Below, in pieces: positions 1 through 12,000 of a DNA stretch of 64,000 nucleotides. Every line of letters begins with the position of its first letter. Positions within the stretch are counted from its first letter, which is position 1. The notes below the pieces were generated by a model. That model was not told where the DNA came from. It saw nothing but the letters and a program-made list of their open reading frames with translations, and ran no database searches. The position numbers and the translations under genes are program-made. The DNA comes from Apricaphanius iberus (taxonomy: Eukaryota; Chordata; Actinopteri; Cyprinodontiformes; Aphaniidae): NCBI GenBank assembly GCA_028564705.1, contig JAPXFQ010000082.1:2046001-2110000 (forward strand), given 5' to 3'.

Positions 1-61
1 ACTTTCCTTTCCATATAAAGCATGTAGTCCCCAAACGCTGCACTGACCAGCTTCTTTACAG

Positions 62-393
62 ACTTTTAAGTTCCAGTATTCAGATCCCCAATTCGCCAGA
101 TGATGGCAGTGTTGTTCCGACGGGCAGTCGGTGTGAAAGCAGCGAAGGATGTGACGTTGACTCACGTCCTCTTTGGTTCAAACATCGCAGCGCGGATGAA
201 TGTTTTATAAAGCCAGATAAAATGGAGTTTGACGAAAGTCTCATAGTGGAACGGACCGATGACTTAGGTGTGGTTACAGGAGCAGAACCGGATCATTTGA
301 TGACTCTTCATTGTCTGAAATGTAACACGGTTCTGGCGGACTCTTTAGGCGTGTGTGGAGAACTGAAATGTATCGACTCCATCATGTGCAAAC
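62..393 (+). CDS. oip5: oip5 exon (first in window)
   Basis: Acceptor AG at 60-61; donor GT at 394 (aaac|gtaggt). It ends with one base of an Arg codon that is completed by GA at 669. It contains the first CxxC zinc ligand pair. The N-terminal half is acidic and Ser-rich and looks disordered. The acceptor choice is tentative. Confidence 0.75.
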
Positions 394-3300
394 GTAGGTT
401 TTTGCTTCTTTACATTTACTTTAGAGATTGATATATTTTATATATTACAGTTTTCTACGTTATTGTTGGTAAATATGCGTGTGGCGAATCTGGATTTTTC
501 TCCTCCAGGGTTGTTAGGTACGGTCAGAGCCTATTACGGTAACCTGTAAACAGTAGTTTTGTCTCTCGCTCATTTTAAACAACAGAAAAGGTTTAAATTA
601 TTTTTATTTATTATCCTTTTTTAACGTTTTTTTTACATATCATAATTGTATGTTTTTTCTCCCCTCAGGAGTAACCAGTGATGTGCTTGTCAGAGACCCT
701 CTAGAGTCCACACACACAGGGGAAATGGCTAACTGGTGGGTATAAAGTGCCTTGCAAAAGTATTCAGGAAAAAAAACAATAGATTGCTGCAATTGTTTGC
801 AAGTATAAAATAATGATAATAATCTGAACTGTATTTATCCACCCTGGGTGTATGCCGCTAACATCTCTACCTCATTATGGAGCATCTGGATCAGGTTTCA
901 AATCTCACCACAGATTCTCTGTTGGTCTGGAAAATTCACAGAATATTCTTGGTCTAAACCAGCAGTGTCCAATGCCTCAAGCACCGGTGACCTGCATGTT
1001 TGAGTTGTGTCATTACTCCCAACAGTACTCCAACAGAGTTGGGGTGTTTTTTTTTTTGTCATCAGAGTTTTCTGTTAATCTGATTCAGGTGAAGCAAACC
1101 AGAATAAAGCATGCAGCGCGCTTGGCGTCGAGGACTAATTTCCCTACATTAACTTTAAACAGGACCTCTTAGAGCTCTCTTCCAACAGTTGCAACTCTCC
1201 CATGAAGGCCAGATTTGTGGAATGCAAGTCTAAGCCTCGTCTACAGCTGCTTCATCAGGTATTTCTGTAAGATGCTCAGCACTTGGAATACCATCTTACA
1301 GCTTAATGCTGCTTTTTCCCACAACTTTAAACCTAACCGGTGTGCTGTTTGTTCTATAAGCTTCTCTTGCAAACATCTGAGGCCTTCACAGAAAAGTTGG
1401 ACTTATACTGAGAAGGATTTACACCCAGGTGGAGCCATTTTAACCATTTATTTGACTCCTGAAGGTCCTTGGTGGTTTTGTGTTGGAGGAAAAGGTGTTG
1501 AATACAGGTGCATGCAAGATATTTCCTGAAAACAATGCACCATTTTTTTTAAATGCAATCTACAATCAAAGGTTTGTCTGTGTCTTTCCAAACACAGACA
1601 GGGTCCCTGGAGCGTCCCATCCTGGAACACCTGTAGGGGTATGTTTAATAATTCAGTTCACTTTTTTTTTTTGTCATTTTTTTCTGTTACCTTTTAGCAT
1701 TTGCTCCCATCTAAAATGCCGATCATGCAACTGTGTCGTGGGGAAGGTTATTCACGCCGCTCCTTCACACCTGGCTGCCGTTCGCTCCCTCTTTCTCTTG
1801 GACAAGACAAAAATGAGCTGGTGAGCAGAAGTTTGTTTGCCAAACACACAACTTTTAATTGTGGTCCCAGACTGTAATTTTCTCATTGCACAATTTTTAA
1901 CGTTCAGTGCTTTGAAAATGTCAAGCCCAAAACTCGATGTGGGCCTGTTTGATCTATCCCAGAACTGGTTTGGTTCATTGTATCCAAGTTTCAAACATCT
2001 GAAGACCTAAGCTTTCCCCCTTGACTGTTCCAAACATTCATAAATCTGAAGAATCTGAGACACTTGTGTCACTGTCCAATGTGAACTGGGTTTGACATTA
2101 CAATGATTTGAGAGGGTGCCAGCTAAGAAAGCAGCCACTGCTCCAAACTGAATGCATAAATTTGAAGCCGCCAGCATGGACAAACCGAATATTCAAAGCA
2201 ATGTTTTATGATCCAAAAAAAAATAGAAACATTCAGCCCAAAGTGGATGTTTAGAGGAGTTGGGTTATATTATTCGCACACTTCCAGAACACTGTGCCAG
2301 CTGTAAAGCACGTTGATAGAAGCGTCATGCTGAGGACCTGTTTTTGTCAAATCAATATCTAGGCGGTTTAAATTTGGGAACAGATAACTGTTTCCACTAG
2401 AAAATGGTCCCAAAAAAATCATCAAAACCGGTTTTGGAATGAATGAAACGGACCAATGCGAAAGCTCTGGAAAATCCCATCCACAGTTAGGTTGTTGATC
2501 ACTGCATTAAGAGGGCAGTTTCTCTGCAACCTCCTTGAGAACATTGACCACAAAGTCAAGCTTGCGCTCTCAGTTCTTGTTCTAAAAAGCCAAATGTTAG
2601 ATAATCAGTTTTTCCAGAGAGACCTTTATTTTTTTATTTTTTTTAAGGGAAGTGGCCATTTTTTGCAACCAAGACTTTTTTGTATAGCATTTACACCCCC
2701 AGGCAAGTTTGGAGCCACGTTGAGTCCTTCAGGAGAGGTTTATATCCATTGGTGAACAGCGTGTATCCATATAAATGGAGTTAATGTGGCAACAGACGTG
2801 CAGCCTCTAAATAAGGCATTATCTGCCACAAAACTCCTTCATTTAACCGAGGTCTTGTTATTGATCACAAGCGCTATTCCCAGTGAGTTCAAAGTGTCGT
2901 GGAGGTGCTTTGTTGTTGTCTGCAGGGGTGTTTTACATCTTTTTAATCTAACTACACTAACACGCAATTTCAACGCCGTCAGTGGCGTGCGGCCTCCAGG
3001 GTTTAGTCTGAGCAGACCTTTCACTCTGTGCTTGATGCCGGTAAGTTAGTCAGAACCTGATCCTGCAAACATCAACAAGTTTCACGTTTGCGTGTTTCCA
3101 AATTGCACAAGCACAAACAAATTGACCGAGTGGACTACAGACATCAGCTGCAATGGCGGACGGCTGCGACTTCATTCAAATCGCCAGTTGGTGTAAGTTG
3201 TAATCGGCTGATTAAAAGCCTGTAAAACACTCCTGCAGACAAAAACAACGCATCCTTAAGATGCTCCAAACTGACAGGGGAATAGTGCTAGCGATTCATA

Positions 3301-4205
3301 ATAAAACACTGGTGAAATGAAGTAGTTTTGTGATAGATAAAGCATCACTTAGAGGCTGCACGTCTGTTGCACCATTTACTCCCATTGTATGGATATATGC
3401 TGCTTGTGAATTTATATAAACTTCTACTGAAAGACTCTAAGGGGCTCCAAACTTGCATGCTATACATGAGGTCCAGGTTGCAAAAAACGCTGCTTTCCTT
3501 TAAGTTGAATCATTAAAACCCCGAAATAAATGAATTTTTCACACTCGATTATTTTACATAAGTTTCTCAATGGAGCTGGATCTTGTGTCTGCTGCTATCA
3601 AACTACTACCAAACATAAAGAGTGAATAACTAAGTATTTATGCAATTTTTTTTTTAACCAGATAAATTCCAGAGGAAAGTTGTCTGTTTACTTAGACACG
3701 TAATGTTTTTTGCTTCTGCAGTTACATTCTGGACAGCTGCTCAATGGTGGCGGCATCTTCTCTTTCGTTTGATCTGAAGCCTATTCAGGAAACTGTTCAT
3801 GAGGTGAGAAAATCCAAATGGCCCGAGCCAACTGGGTTCAGAACTGCACTCATCAGAAGCGGACGCGTTGAAGCTGGGGGATCATCTAAAACAGAGAATA
3901 GTTTGGGAAACGCTGTTATGGACCAGTGAAACTGATAGGAGGCGGTGAAAATTTAGCCTACAAAGTTGCACCCAAAAATTTACTCACTTTATCATTGCCG
4001 CAATGTTAACAGCTAAAGTGAAAGAATTGTGCATAATAACAGCAAGTTGGGATTTAATGAAAGTGCCTTTTTAGAACCTAAAGCAGTTCTGTTTCCTTCT
4101 CCACAGGCGAGACAAGAGTTTGAAGAACAGCTGGATCTGATGGCGCACACCTGTAGCAGACTGGCTGACATTAGCATGAGCGTTAGCAGCCGAAGCACCA
4201 ACTAG
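62..4205 (+). CDS. oip5: Mis18-family kinetochore protein, oip5/mis18b-like (3' part of gene)
   Basis: Five exons splice in frame: 62-393, 669-735, 1698-1820, 3722-3803 and 4107-4205, giving about 233 residues and a TAG stop. The protein has the Mis18/Yippee-type zinc-binding layout: a first CxxC (CLKC, codons from 312), then a second CxxC (CRSC) early in exon 1698-1820. The C-terminal part is predicted helical. The pattern 'CxxCxxVLADS', an 'RVT' junction after the first half, 'DKTKMSCYIL' and the short helical tail resemble OIP5/MIS18B more than MIS18A. Known family role: with MIS18A and M18BP1 it forms the Mis18 complex that licenses CENP-A loading at centromeres after mitosis. The 5' boundary is uncertain: a fair acceptor (ttctttacag) ends at 61, but the frame stays open to the window edge. 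The start codon is probably upstream; ATG 222 is internal, since protein-like coding precedes it. Paralogue choice is inference. Confidence 0.85.
669..735 (+). CDS. oip5: oip5 exon
   Basis: Acceptor ctcag|GA and donor TG|gtgggt. It encodes VTSDVLVRDPLE and a short acidic loop, then ends with two bases of a Cys codon completed at 1698. Confidence 0.82.
1150..1540 (-). mobile_element. Tc1-like transposon remnant
   Basis: This oip5 intron stretch reads as a decayed Tc1/mariner-type element with its coding strand on the minus strand. Recognisable pieces are 'gaaggccagatttgtgg' and 'tctgaggccttcacagaa', followed by 'acacccaggtgga'. The same phrases recur at 61300-61560. A terminus-like 'ccttgcaaaagtattca' sits upstream at about 750. 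All frames are broken. Confidence 0.6.
1698..1820 (+). CDS. oip5: oip5 exon with second CxxC
   Basis: Acceptor ccttttag|C and donor gctg|gtgagc. It encodes the second zinc pair (CRSC) and the segment GKVIHAAPSHLAAVRSLF, typical of the Mis18 domain. It ends with TG, completed as Cys by T at 3722. Confidence 0.87.
2640..3515. mobile_element. Foldback element with ~300-bp inverted arms
   Basis: The left arm (about 2646-2955) is the inverted, diverged copy of the right arm (about 3210-3510). Matching landmarks are 'caacagacgtgcagcctcta' near 2790 against its reverse complement near 3353-3372; 'gcaagtttggagcc' near 2703 against 'ggctccaaacttgc'; and 'gtctgcaggggtgtttta' near 2918 against 'taaaacactcctgcagac'. 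A loop of about 250 bp separates the arms. No ORF with recognisable function was found. It lies in the oip5 intron between 1820 and 3722. Confidence 0.75.
3722..3803 (+). CDS. oip5: oip5 exon
   Basis: Acceptor ttctgcag|T and donor gag|gtgaga. It encodes YILDSCSMVAAS and the start of the C-terminal helical region, and ends in phase 0. Confidence 0.83.
4107..4205 (+). CDS. oip5: oip5 last coding exon
   Basis: Acceptor ctccacag|GCG. It encodes 32 residues of an amphipathic, probably coiled-coil tail (ARQEFEEQLDLMAH...) and stops at TAG 4203-4205. Confidence 0.83.
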   Translation, partial: ARQEFEEQLDLMAHTCSRLADISMSVSSRSTN

Positions 4206-4814
4206 TGACCACAAGGTGTTCGAGGTCTCTAGTGTGTGTAAGAGTTGCTGCTGCGATTGATGCCCTTGGATTCAACTTTTTCACTTATTCCAGACTCACC
4301 CTAGAAAATAACCTCTGGTTTTGTACAGTTTACTTTAAAAAAAAGTTTTCTTACCATGCACACAGCTGATTGGTCCTGAACTAATTTACATTCAGATAAT
4401 GTACAGCTATTTTTTTTAACTTGCCAGTTCCTTTCATTCACGCTCTCATACAACCTGCAGCTGCCAGCAGGTGTGACTGAGTTCAGTTCCTCACCTCCAG
4501 TTCACTTGTTCTGAACCCTGTTTTTACCGGCTTCTTGAACCAATAATCCAATACCGCCAAACCTGCAGAAATACTTTACTGAAAACATGTTTGCCCACTT
4601 TTAAAAAAATATATAGTTTTATATTTGTACATTCTGTTTTGTGCAGAGACTAAAACTTTCATTTCAGTTCCCTTTACATTGCTGAACCCTGCCACTGTTT
4701 GTCAAGCTGTCATGGGATGCTCTATGTACTCTGTTTAAAACAAATCTACCATTGTTTTATATTCAAAAGAATCAAGTTCTGCTTCTCTTGTTTGTACATT
4801 CAATATTTTTTTAT

Positions 4815-4820
4815 AATAAA
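4815..4820 (+). terminator. Poly(A) signal of oip5
   Basis: AATAAA lies about 610 bp after the oip5 stop in AT-rich DNA, followed by a T-rich stretch. It is the first clear hexamer after the stop codon. Confidence 0.6.
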
Positions 4821-7800
4821 ATTTAGTTTTTTTAATGAGTCTCAATATTAAGACAATTTATACAGATACAGAAGAGTATTGCATTCACCTGGGTAAGAGA
4901 AAAAAAAATACATTGAAAAACTATCAAAATGGCTAAAATGCAACTGTTAACTAAAATTGGCTAAAATGTCAAAATGAGCAGAAATTGCCCAAAATGCTAC
5001 TTCTTGCTATACTGGTATGCACAGAATGAGCTAAAAAAGAAAAATGTTCTGCAACCTGTCATACATGTCAAAACTGTAAAATAGCCAAAATTCAAATGGT
5101 AGCTAAAATGCTAATATTGACTAAAATGTAAGTGGTAGGATGTTGCTGAACTGCCAAAAGCAAAATAAAATGAAAACATTTTCTGCAAATTGTCTTACAT
5201 ATGTTGAATATATTCTATTATACTGTGCTTTATGAAGTGCCTTATGAGATGTTTTACTTAGATTTTGATGCTTGTTACATATATTCTCAGCTTAGTTAAG
5301 ATAACCTGTGCGTGCAAAGATATTTCCTTCAGAATGTTCTGTTCTCATGCTCTGTGTTTTTTTATCTCAAAGCCACAGTTGCTTATGACTCATGCTACTG
5401 GAATTGTATTGTGCAATGAATATGTAACCATCCTTGTGCAGTTTTGAATAAAAGAAGCTGTCTCAGCAAGGAGAATCAGAATCGTTTAGACGGCTGTTGC
5501 AGACTTGCACTCTGTGCAGTTTCTGGTGATTCTCCTTCGCTGCAGCGCAGACTTGGAAAGACTTTCAACTCTCCTCATTTCTCAACATACTGAAGGGCTG
5601 AGATTTCCTACATATAATTTAATACCTGTGTTAAGATAATATATAAGAGTAATTAATAGGGGATCCTACACATAGTAAAACTGAAAATGAGCTAATATGC
5701 TAATATAAGCTAAAACTAGCTAAACTGCTGATAACAGCTAAAATGATGGTAACATTTTCAAATATGTGGTTCCCAAACTATTTCTGCCGGGCCCCCTTTG
5801 GTTTATAAGAAAATGTCCATGGCCCTCTGGTACTTATTACTTTTTTTATAATGTTATTTTATAATTATTTAAATTTGTATTGCTGTTTTATCGTGTAGCT
5901 ATATCTAACATTGTTCTCCATACATGTTTAATGATTCTATGTGCCTAGAATCTAGTTTTCTAGTTTAAAACAAAGAAATCTGAGAGAAAAAAAATTAGTC
6001 TCAAGCCCTCAAAGCACTTTATAATGCCACTATTCATTTATTCTCAAAAAACACAACTTACAATTGCAAAGATTGTTTTGCAAAACTACGGTCTTCAATT
6101 ATCACAAAAACTGTCAGTAGCCATGTGAGTCTGCATCACTGAATTTGGTTCATTGAACATTGCTTTCAGAAACATGCAACTATATGCATGTTTCATTAAA
6201 AACTTGTCACAGTAAAAGATGTGACCAAGATGCCCTCTGCCCTCTTCAAAAAGTTGCAAATCTCATCTTGCAATTTAAAGACCTTGGACAGCTACTTCCT
6301 ACGTGACAGGCTGTGAAACAGAACGACTGTCGGAGCTCATTTTCTCACACGATACCGAAAAAAAATCAGTGCACTGACAAGTTGTTTTGGTGTAGTTGAC
6401 TGTGTCAAATATATCTATTACTACACCATTAAACTCCTGCGCATGCCAATGGTATTATTAGCCCCTAGGGCCTAATTTTTCAAAGGTTTACAATTGTTAA
6501 AACTGTATGTGGTTGCTGTATTTATTGCCTCTGAAAAGCATGTATTAAATTTACGCCGCCACCATTAGAAATGAGTTTATTAATGAATGACTGGATTGTT
6601 CCTCTTTAGGTCCAAAGATGATAACTTCAGTATAGTTTCTTTTCTTTTTGTTTAATTTTTGTTTCTATTGATTTTCTTATTGCATTCACTTTGTGTTATA
6701 ATAGGTTAGTGGTGGCATTACAAGGTAAAGTTGAATGTCATCAGCATAGTTTTGGTAACTAATCGTATTGGTTGTTAAAAGCATGTTTTATTTTGCTCAC
6801 GTTACTGTGTTAGCTTGGTGATGGTGTGGGAGCACTGAGGACAATTTTAGTTAATAAAATAAACAATGTATGGATGCCACTCTTTTTTTTTCTAGATTTG
6901 TTTGATTTGCTCTCAGCTAATAATGACTTGACTTGGACTCAACTCGGAGTAATCCTGTGACCTGGATGTTCACTTTGACTTGAACACCAAGGATTCAAGT
7001 GTGACTTGGACTGGAGACAAGGTGACTTCTCTACATCACTGCGCTTATAGGAGATGACACCGCACATCACCAAAAGAACACTACTCTTATAATAAGAAAA
7101 GGGTGATGACAGCATCATGCTTTGGTTTTACTTTTTTCCGATGAATTAGGATTTTTCAATGTGGGTGACATTTTTTATAATTCTTTTTTTATATATTTTT
7201 TCCCACGGTTTTTTCTTCCCATTTTTTTATCAAACAGGGTTCCTATCTAAGTGCAGTCCTGGGCATTTCTCTCCCTCTGCCAACTGCGGGAGGGCCCCAC
7301 ACTGAACCTGGCCTCCTTGCCTGAGGAGTGAGCAGGCCCTTCTTTCCACCCTATGGGGTGGGGTTTCCCCAGCTGGACGTTATTCCAGCCAGATCCTCAC
7401 CCACCCCCTCGGGCGAACATTTTTAATGGTTCAGAATACCGATGAGTTTGGACCAGAACCTTTACACATCAGCTAGACAATTAAAGATGGATTTTCATTT
7501 GTCAGTTTCACTGTGAGTCAAAGTGAAAATTTCACAACTAATCAGGAGAAGGCTATGGACAAGTGATGTCCTCACAGTCTGACAGAGCTCAATAAAAAGG
7601 CACAATAATTACTATAATGTCTAATTTTACATACAGGAGAGAAAAAAAAGAACAAAACAGTCATGTTTAGTTTTGGGGCATGTTGATGTATTATTGTTAT
7701 TTCAAAAGTATGCGAAGTTGTTTAAAATTTATTTGAATACATTTAGAATACCTATAAATGTAAAGACAATGAGTATTTAAACTTAAGGACATCTTTTCTC

Positions 7801-8960
7801 TGAGCTCTGACCTCTAATCAAAAGTTGTCCTTTTTCGATCCAGAAGAAAACAAACTAGAAATGCATTCTAACAGTTTCTTTCAAAGAAGGGTTCTGAATA
7901 CCAAAAAGATACATTTGAAACTTTTAGATCGTCCCTATATATGCATTAAAGCACATCCCAATAATCTTTATCTGATTTATATTGTTGTATTCCAAATAAA
8001 CTGTATTAAAGTATATTTCATTGGTGGTTATAGAAACTATATACCATGAATATACCTATATACAATACAGTATAGTTTTGGTAATATATTGATAATACAT
8101 TAACTAAACATATACTTTTTAAATACATTTGAGTGGAGCTCTGCCTTAACACACAGAAAAATATGCCTACTGTAGGACTCTAAACTGTTAATACACATTA
8201 ATTCACAAAGGATCAGCAAGAGGCGCTGATGAATCAGCTTCTTGACTAAGTGCCACATTACTCAGTGGAAAATTTCAATCACAACCCAAATTAAAGCCAA
8301 GGGAGAGACTGATAGGGGGACCATGGGTTTCATAAGAGATGGTATTCTGCCTAAGTCTTCATTTAACCTTTTTAATTGTGACTATTGGATCTTCCTTTTC
8401 TTAAATGAACACTAAGTGTTCTTTAAAACTTCAGGTGTTATGAACTGAAGGTGGAAACAAACAAAAACCATGATAGGAAAGATATAGTAAATGTAGTAAA
8501 TCTGATTGATTACATGTCTGTTCCTGACAGGTTGATGATCTGAGACATCCAAAACTTAATGATTTTTTGAATGACAAAAATAATGCACGAAGTATTTCCT
8601 TCAGAGCAACATAACAATACTTTTCTAAATAGAAATTCATGTTACGTCTTGTTTGCACATCATAGTCTTACCTGTCAGTATTTTAAACTGTTTTATAGTT
8701 TTTATAATTAAACATAAAAAATGTGACTAACGCATAAAAAATTTCCTGCATTAAATCTGTGATAAAAGACACGAGATAGGAGAAAATATGGTCAAATTAT
8801 TTAAACAAGACTGTTTGGTATGGTGCTTCAATGTGCAAATGTGGGACATAAAAATGTATCCTACAAAGGTTAATTAATGAAAATGTAACTAATTTGAATT
8901 TAAAAGCCTGATACAAGTGATTTCACTGAAGACAACGTAAACCATAAATATTTTGTTTGC
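4821..8960. other. oip5-med6 intergenic spacer
   Basis: AT-rich spacer of about 4.1 kb with no supportable gene. Besides the ctaaaatg repeats it holds a 'gtggttcccaaact...gggcccc' motif at about 5767, which looks like the edge of a dispersed fish repeat; 'gacttgga'-type low-complexity sequence at 6920-7020; and a GC-richer patch of unknown origin at 7250-7420. ORFs here are short and do not look like protein. Confidence 0.6.
4860..5165. repeat. Degenerate 'gctaaaatg' repeats
   Basis: The word '(g)ctaaaatg' recurs many times here with irregular spacing and again at 5680-5760 ('gctaatatgctaatataagc'). It is an AT-rich low-order repeat in the oip5-med6 spacer. Confidence 0.6.
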
Positions 8961-9047
8961 GATTCAGTAACGAGTCACAATGATTGCGTCATCACCCTGC
9001 GACACGAAGTACGACAAAACGCAATTTTGAAGGGACAATTTGCTGTC
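8961..9047 (+). promoter_or_regulatory. med6 proximal promoter / 5'UTR
   Basis: This sequence is just upstream of the med6 ATG. It is locally richer in CpG than the spacer and contains 'gattgcgtcatcac', a CRE/AP-1-like motif. No TATA box is obvious, as expected for a housekeeping gene. The transcription start is not determined. Confidence 0.4.
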
Positions 9048-9069
9048 ATGGCGTCGGTCGATTTCAGAG
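9048..9069 (+). CDS. med6: med6 exon 1
   Basis: ATG then MASVDFR; donor cagag|gtaatc. It ends with one base (G), completed as Asp by AC at 10834. Confidence 0.95.
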
Positions 9070-12000
9070 GTAATCCCTCTATTCTTATCTGTAACAATTT
9101 GTCGTAATTATCTTAGATTTAATTATCTTAATTCGTCCGTTCTAATGGAAATGAATGGAGTACAAATTTTGTTTAGAGTTTTTAGAGTTTGTGCATTTCA
9201 AGGTATTTATTAACGCTGCAAGCTAACGTTAGCCTACCAGCTAACTTTGCTAACTCCTGTGTTTTTATCCTCTCCGTCGTATACTTAATTTCACTGCTAC
9301 TCAAATTTGTATTTTTTTAGAGAGCAATGGATCTTTTATAACACGTTGTTAGCCATATTTGATTTTCTAGTTATAGTCACATTGGCTACTACTCTATAAA
9401 CTCATTTATAGTAACAGTGATGTAAAATATATAGACATAAACAGCAAGCTCTCACTCCTATTTTCAGTTTTTCAGGACAGAATCCAGACATCTGTTATTT
9501 GACGCATTTACGTGTTTTTTTATTGTTTGAATTTAAGGTTTCTTCATGGTTTTGAAACATGATGATTTTTACCTTCACATTCTCTCGATCTAGATATGTA
9601 TAAAAAAGAGGAAATTGTGGAAGGAAAACGTGATTTTCAAGTCATTAATAGTAATTTGATTTTCTAATAGAATGAAATATCAGTTTCTACACTTTTTTTT
9701 CCTTCTGATTCGCATTTAAATAACAGTCTGAAATTCTTTTTGTTATGCATTATCTAATTATTTATACAAAATGTAGAGCCCTATTTATTGTTTTTTACTG
9801 AAAGCAGAAAAGCAAATATGATTCCAAAACCGATTGTGCTAAAATAATATAACATTGCTATTTATAGTTAGGTTAATGTTCACTAAAACAGGCATTGTTA
9901 TTTGGATACCCTTGAAGTTTCCACACAATAAGAGTCTATGTTTGACTGACATTGTTTTATAACAAGGGAAAAGTGTTGGACAATTTTCCAGCCAGCTGTG
10001 AAGCAGTACGCAGCATGAAGTGGTTGCATAGGGAGATTTTATAAAGGCAAGATTTCATCTGATGGTCACAGATCATCCATCCATCCATTTTCTTAACCGC
10101 TTAATCCTTAATCGGTCGCTGTCAACGGGGCAGAGGTCACAGATCAAAGCCATTAAAAAAAAATTGCCGTTCAAAATCTGTACTCTGTTTATTGGTCACA
10201 GATCAATACGTCCTTCAAAAATCATCCATTTGGAACAAACTTCCAGATGCCTGCAAAGCTGCTGAATCATTAAGCTATTTTAAATCAAAAATTAAAACCC
10301 TTCTGTTTAGAGCTGCCTGTGCTGCTTATATAATTTTGTTTGTTATACTTGATTTTTAAGTATTTTTAAGGCTTTTCCTATTGCTGCTTTTAATCAGATG
10401 CTTTGTTTGTTTCTCTACCACCATAAAATCATGTTAACCTCCAATCAACTTGTTGTTGAAATTATGCTATACAGATAAAATTCCATTGCCATTTTTTCTT
10501 CCTTTATTTTTTTGCCTCATGACTATTTTTGTCCAGGGTTTTAAACTGGCCTTGTGGTCCTTTAACAGAATAAAGATATTGAATAACAACAATAAGTGTT
10601 TAGAGCTTCCATCCTGATTTGAGAAACCGTATCAGAAGCCAATTTCAGTTTTGTTTTTTATCACAAGTTGTGAAATTTGACTGTAATAAAACCCTAGTCT
10701 CTTAACTCAGAACAGTTTTGAGCTGGAGGCGTGTGTAATTTTGAAATGGAAGACGTATGGAAATACTTGGAACTTGCCAGTGAAGCTTTTTTATGTAGTT
10801 ATGATTTATTGTGTTTTCATGGTTACGTTGCAGACAACCTCCTTGGCATATCGTGGGTGGACAGTGGCTGGGTGCCGATTCTCAATCCTGGGAATGTTCT
10901 GGATTACTTCTCTGAGAGAAGCAACCCATTCTATGACCGAACCTGCAACAACGAGATAGTGAAGATGCAGCGGCTTACCCTGGAGCACCTCAAGTAAGCA
11001 TGTTAGACCTGGGGACAGAACGGTGCTATGATCTTCTATCAGTAGGCTTTATTTTATGGAGAGAAAATGGTCTCAAATGATCTTTTTGTACATAAAACAT
11101 GAGTTGGAGTTCGTATCAGACTGTTAATCTGTACTTTGGGTTGTTGGATGTGTGAAACATGATTTGTAAACCATAAAATGCAGCTTGTGCGTAACTTTGG
11201 GTACTCACAGTTGTGTGCTCAAATGTACACACAAACATCAAGAAATTACCAGTACAAAATACATTTCCACACACACAATTTCAAATTAGACACGCTTAAA
11301 ACTAACTAGGAATTCAAAGCGGCTCTGACCCATATGTGTGCGTCAATCGCCTGATACGCCCAGACTAGACCAACCAACGTTTTATTTTTTACCAATCATT
11401 TAAATTGTGAAAAGCAAGCAGAGTTTTATACAACATTGTCACATAAATCTTAAATTAAATGACTTTAAATATCCTTTTAACAGTTGAAAACTCTAAAAAG
11501 ATTGGGTCTCCTCTAGAAGAAAATCTCTGCTTTTATTTTGGTGCTACAGTGCCACCCTTGGCCTCTTTTAGCCCCTCTTTATTCACCTCCTGGATACGTC
11601 CCTGATCAGCAGCACTGAACAGCTACGAATAATCACTTATTAATCATTCTAAACACTCACAGTAGTCTCTGTATCAGAAGAGAGTGAGAACATTTTTTTT
11701 CTCACACTTTGGTCGCAGCGCAGCATTAAGTCTGTTGATTTTAAAGGTGATGTATGAGCATTTTTTTGTTGCAGATTGTGACATTACCATACTTAAAACT
11801 TTTTCGCCTGTCCACACACAGATACTAAAAACAGAGAAAACGCAGATCTCCACTTTGGCCCAAACTTTGAGATGAACTGTGAGAAGGAGGAGGGTGTGTT
11901 TAAATTTGATCACAGTTAAGCCGCTCTGCGTGCAGACACCTCAACACCCTATTTCGAACTAGTGATGTCACTAGTTGAACACTCAGTCGATTTCTAGGAG

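Noticed and set aside
222..431. ATG 222 as the start of the oip5-like gene
   Set aside because: Coding-like sequence in the same frame continues upstream to at least 62, and the listed frame ends by reading into the intron past the donor at 394.
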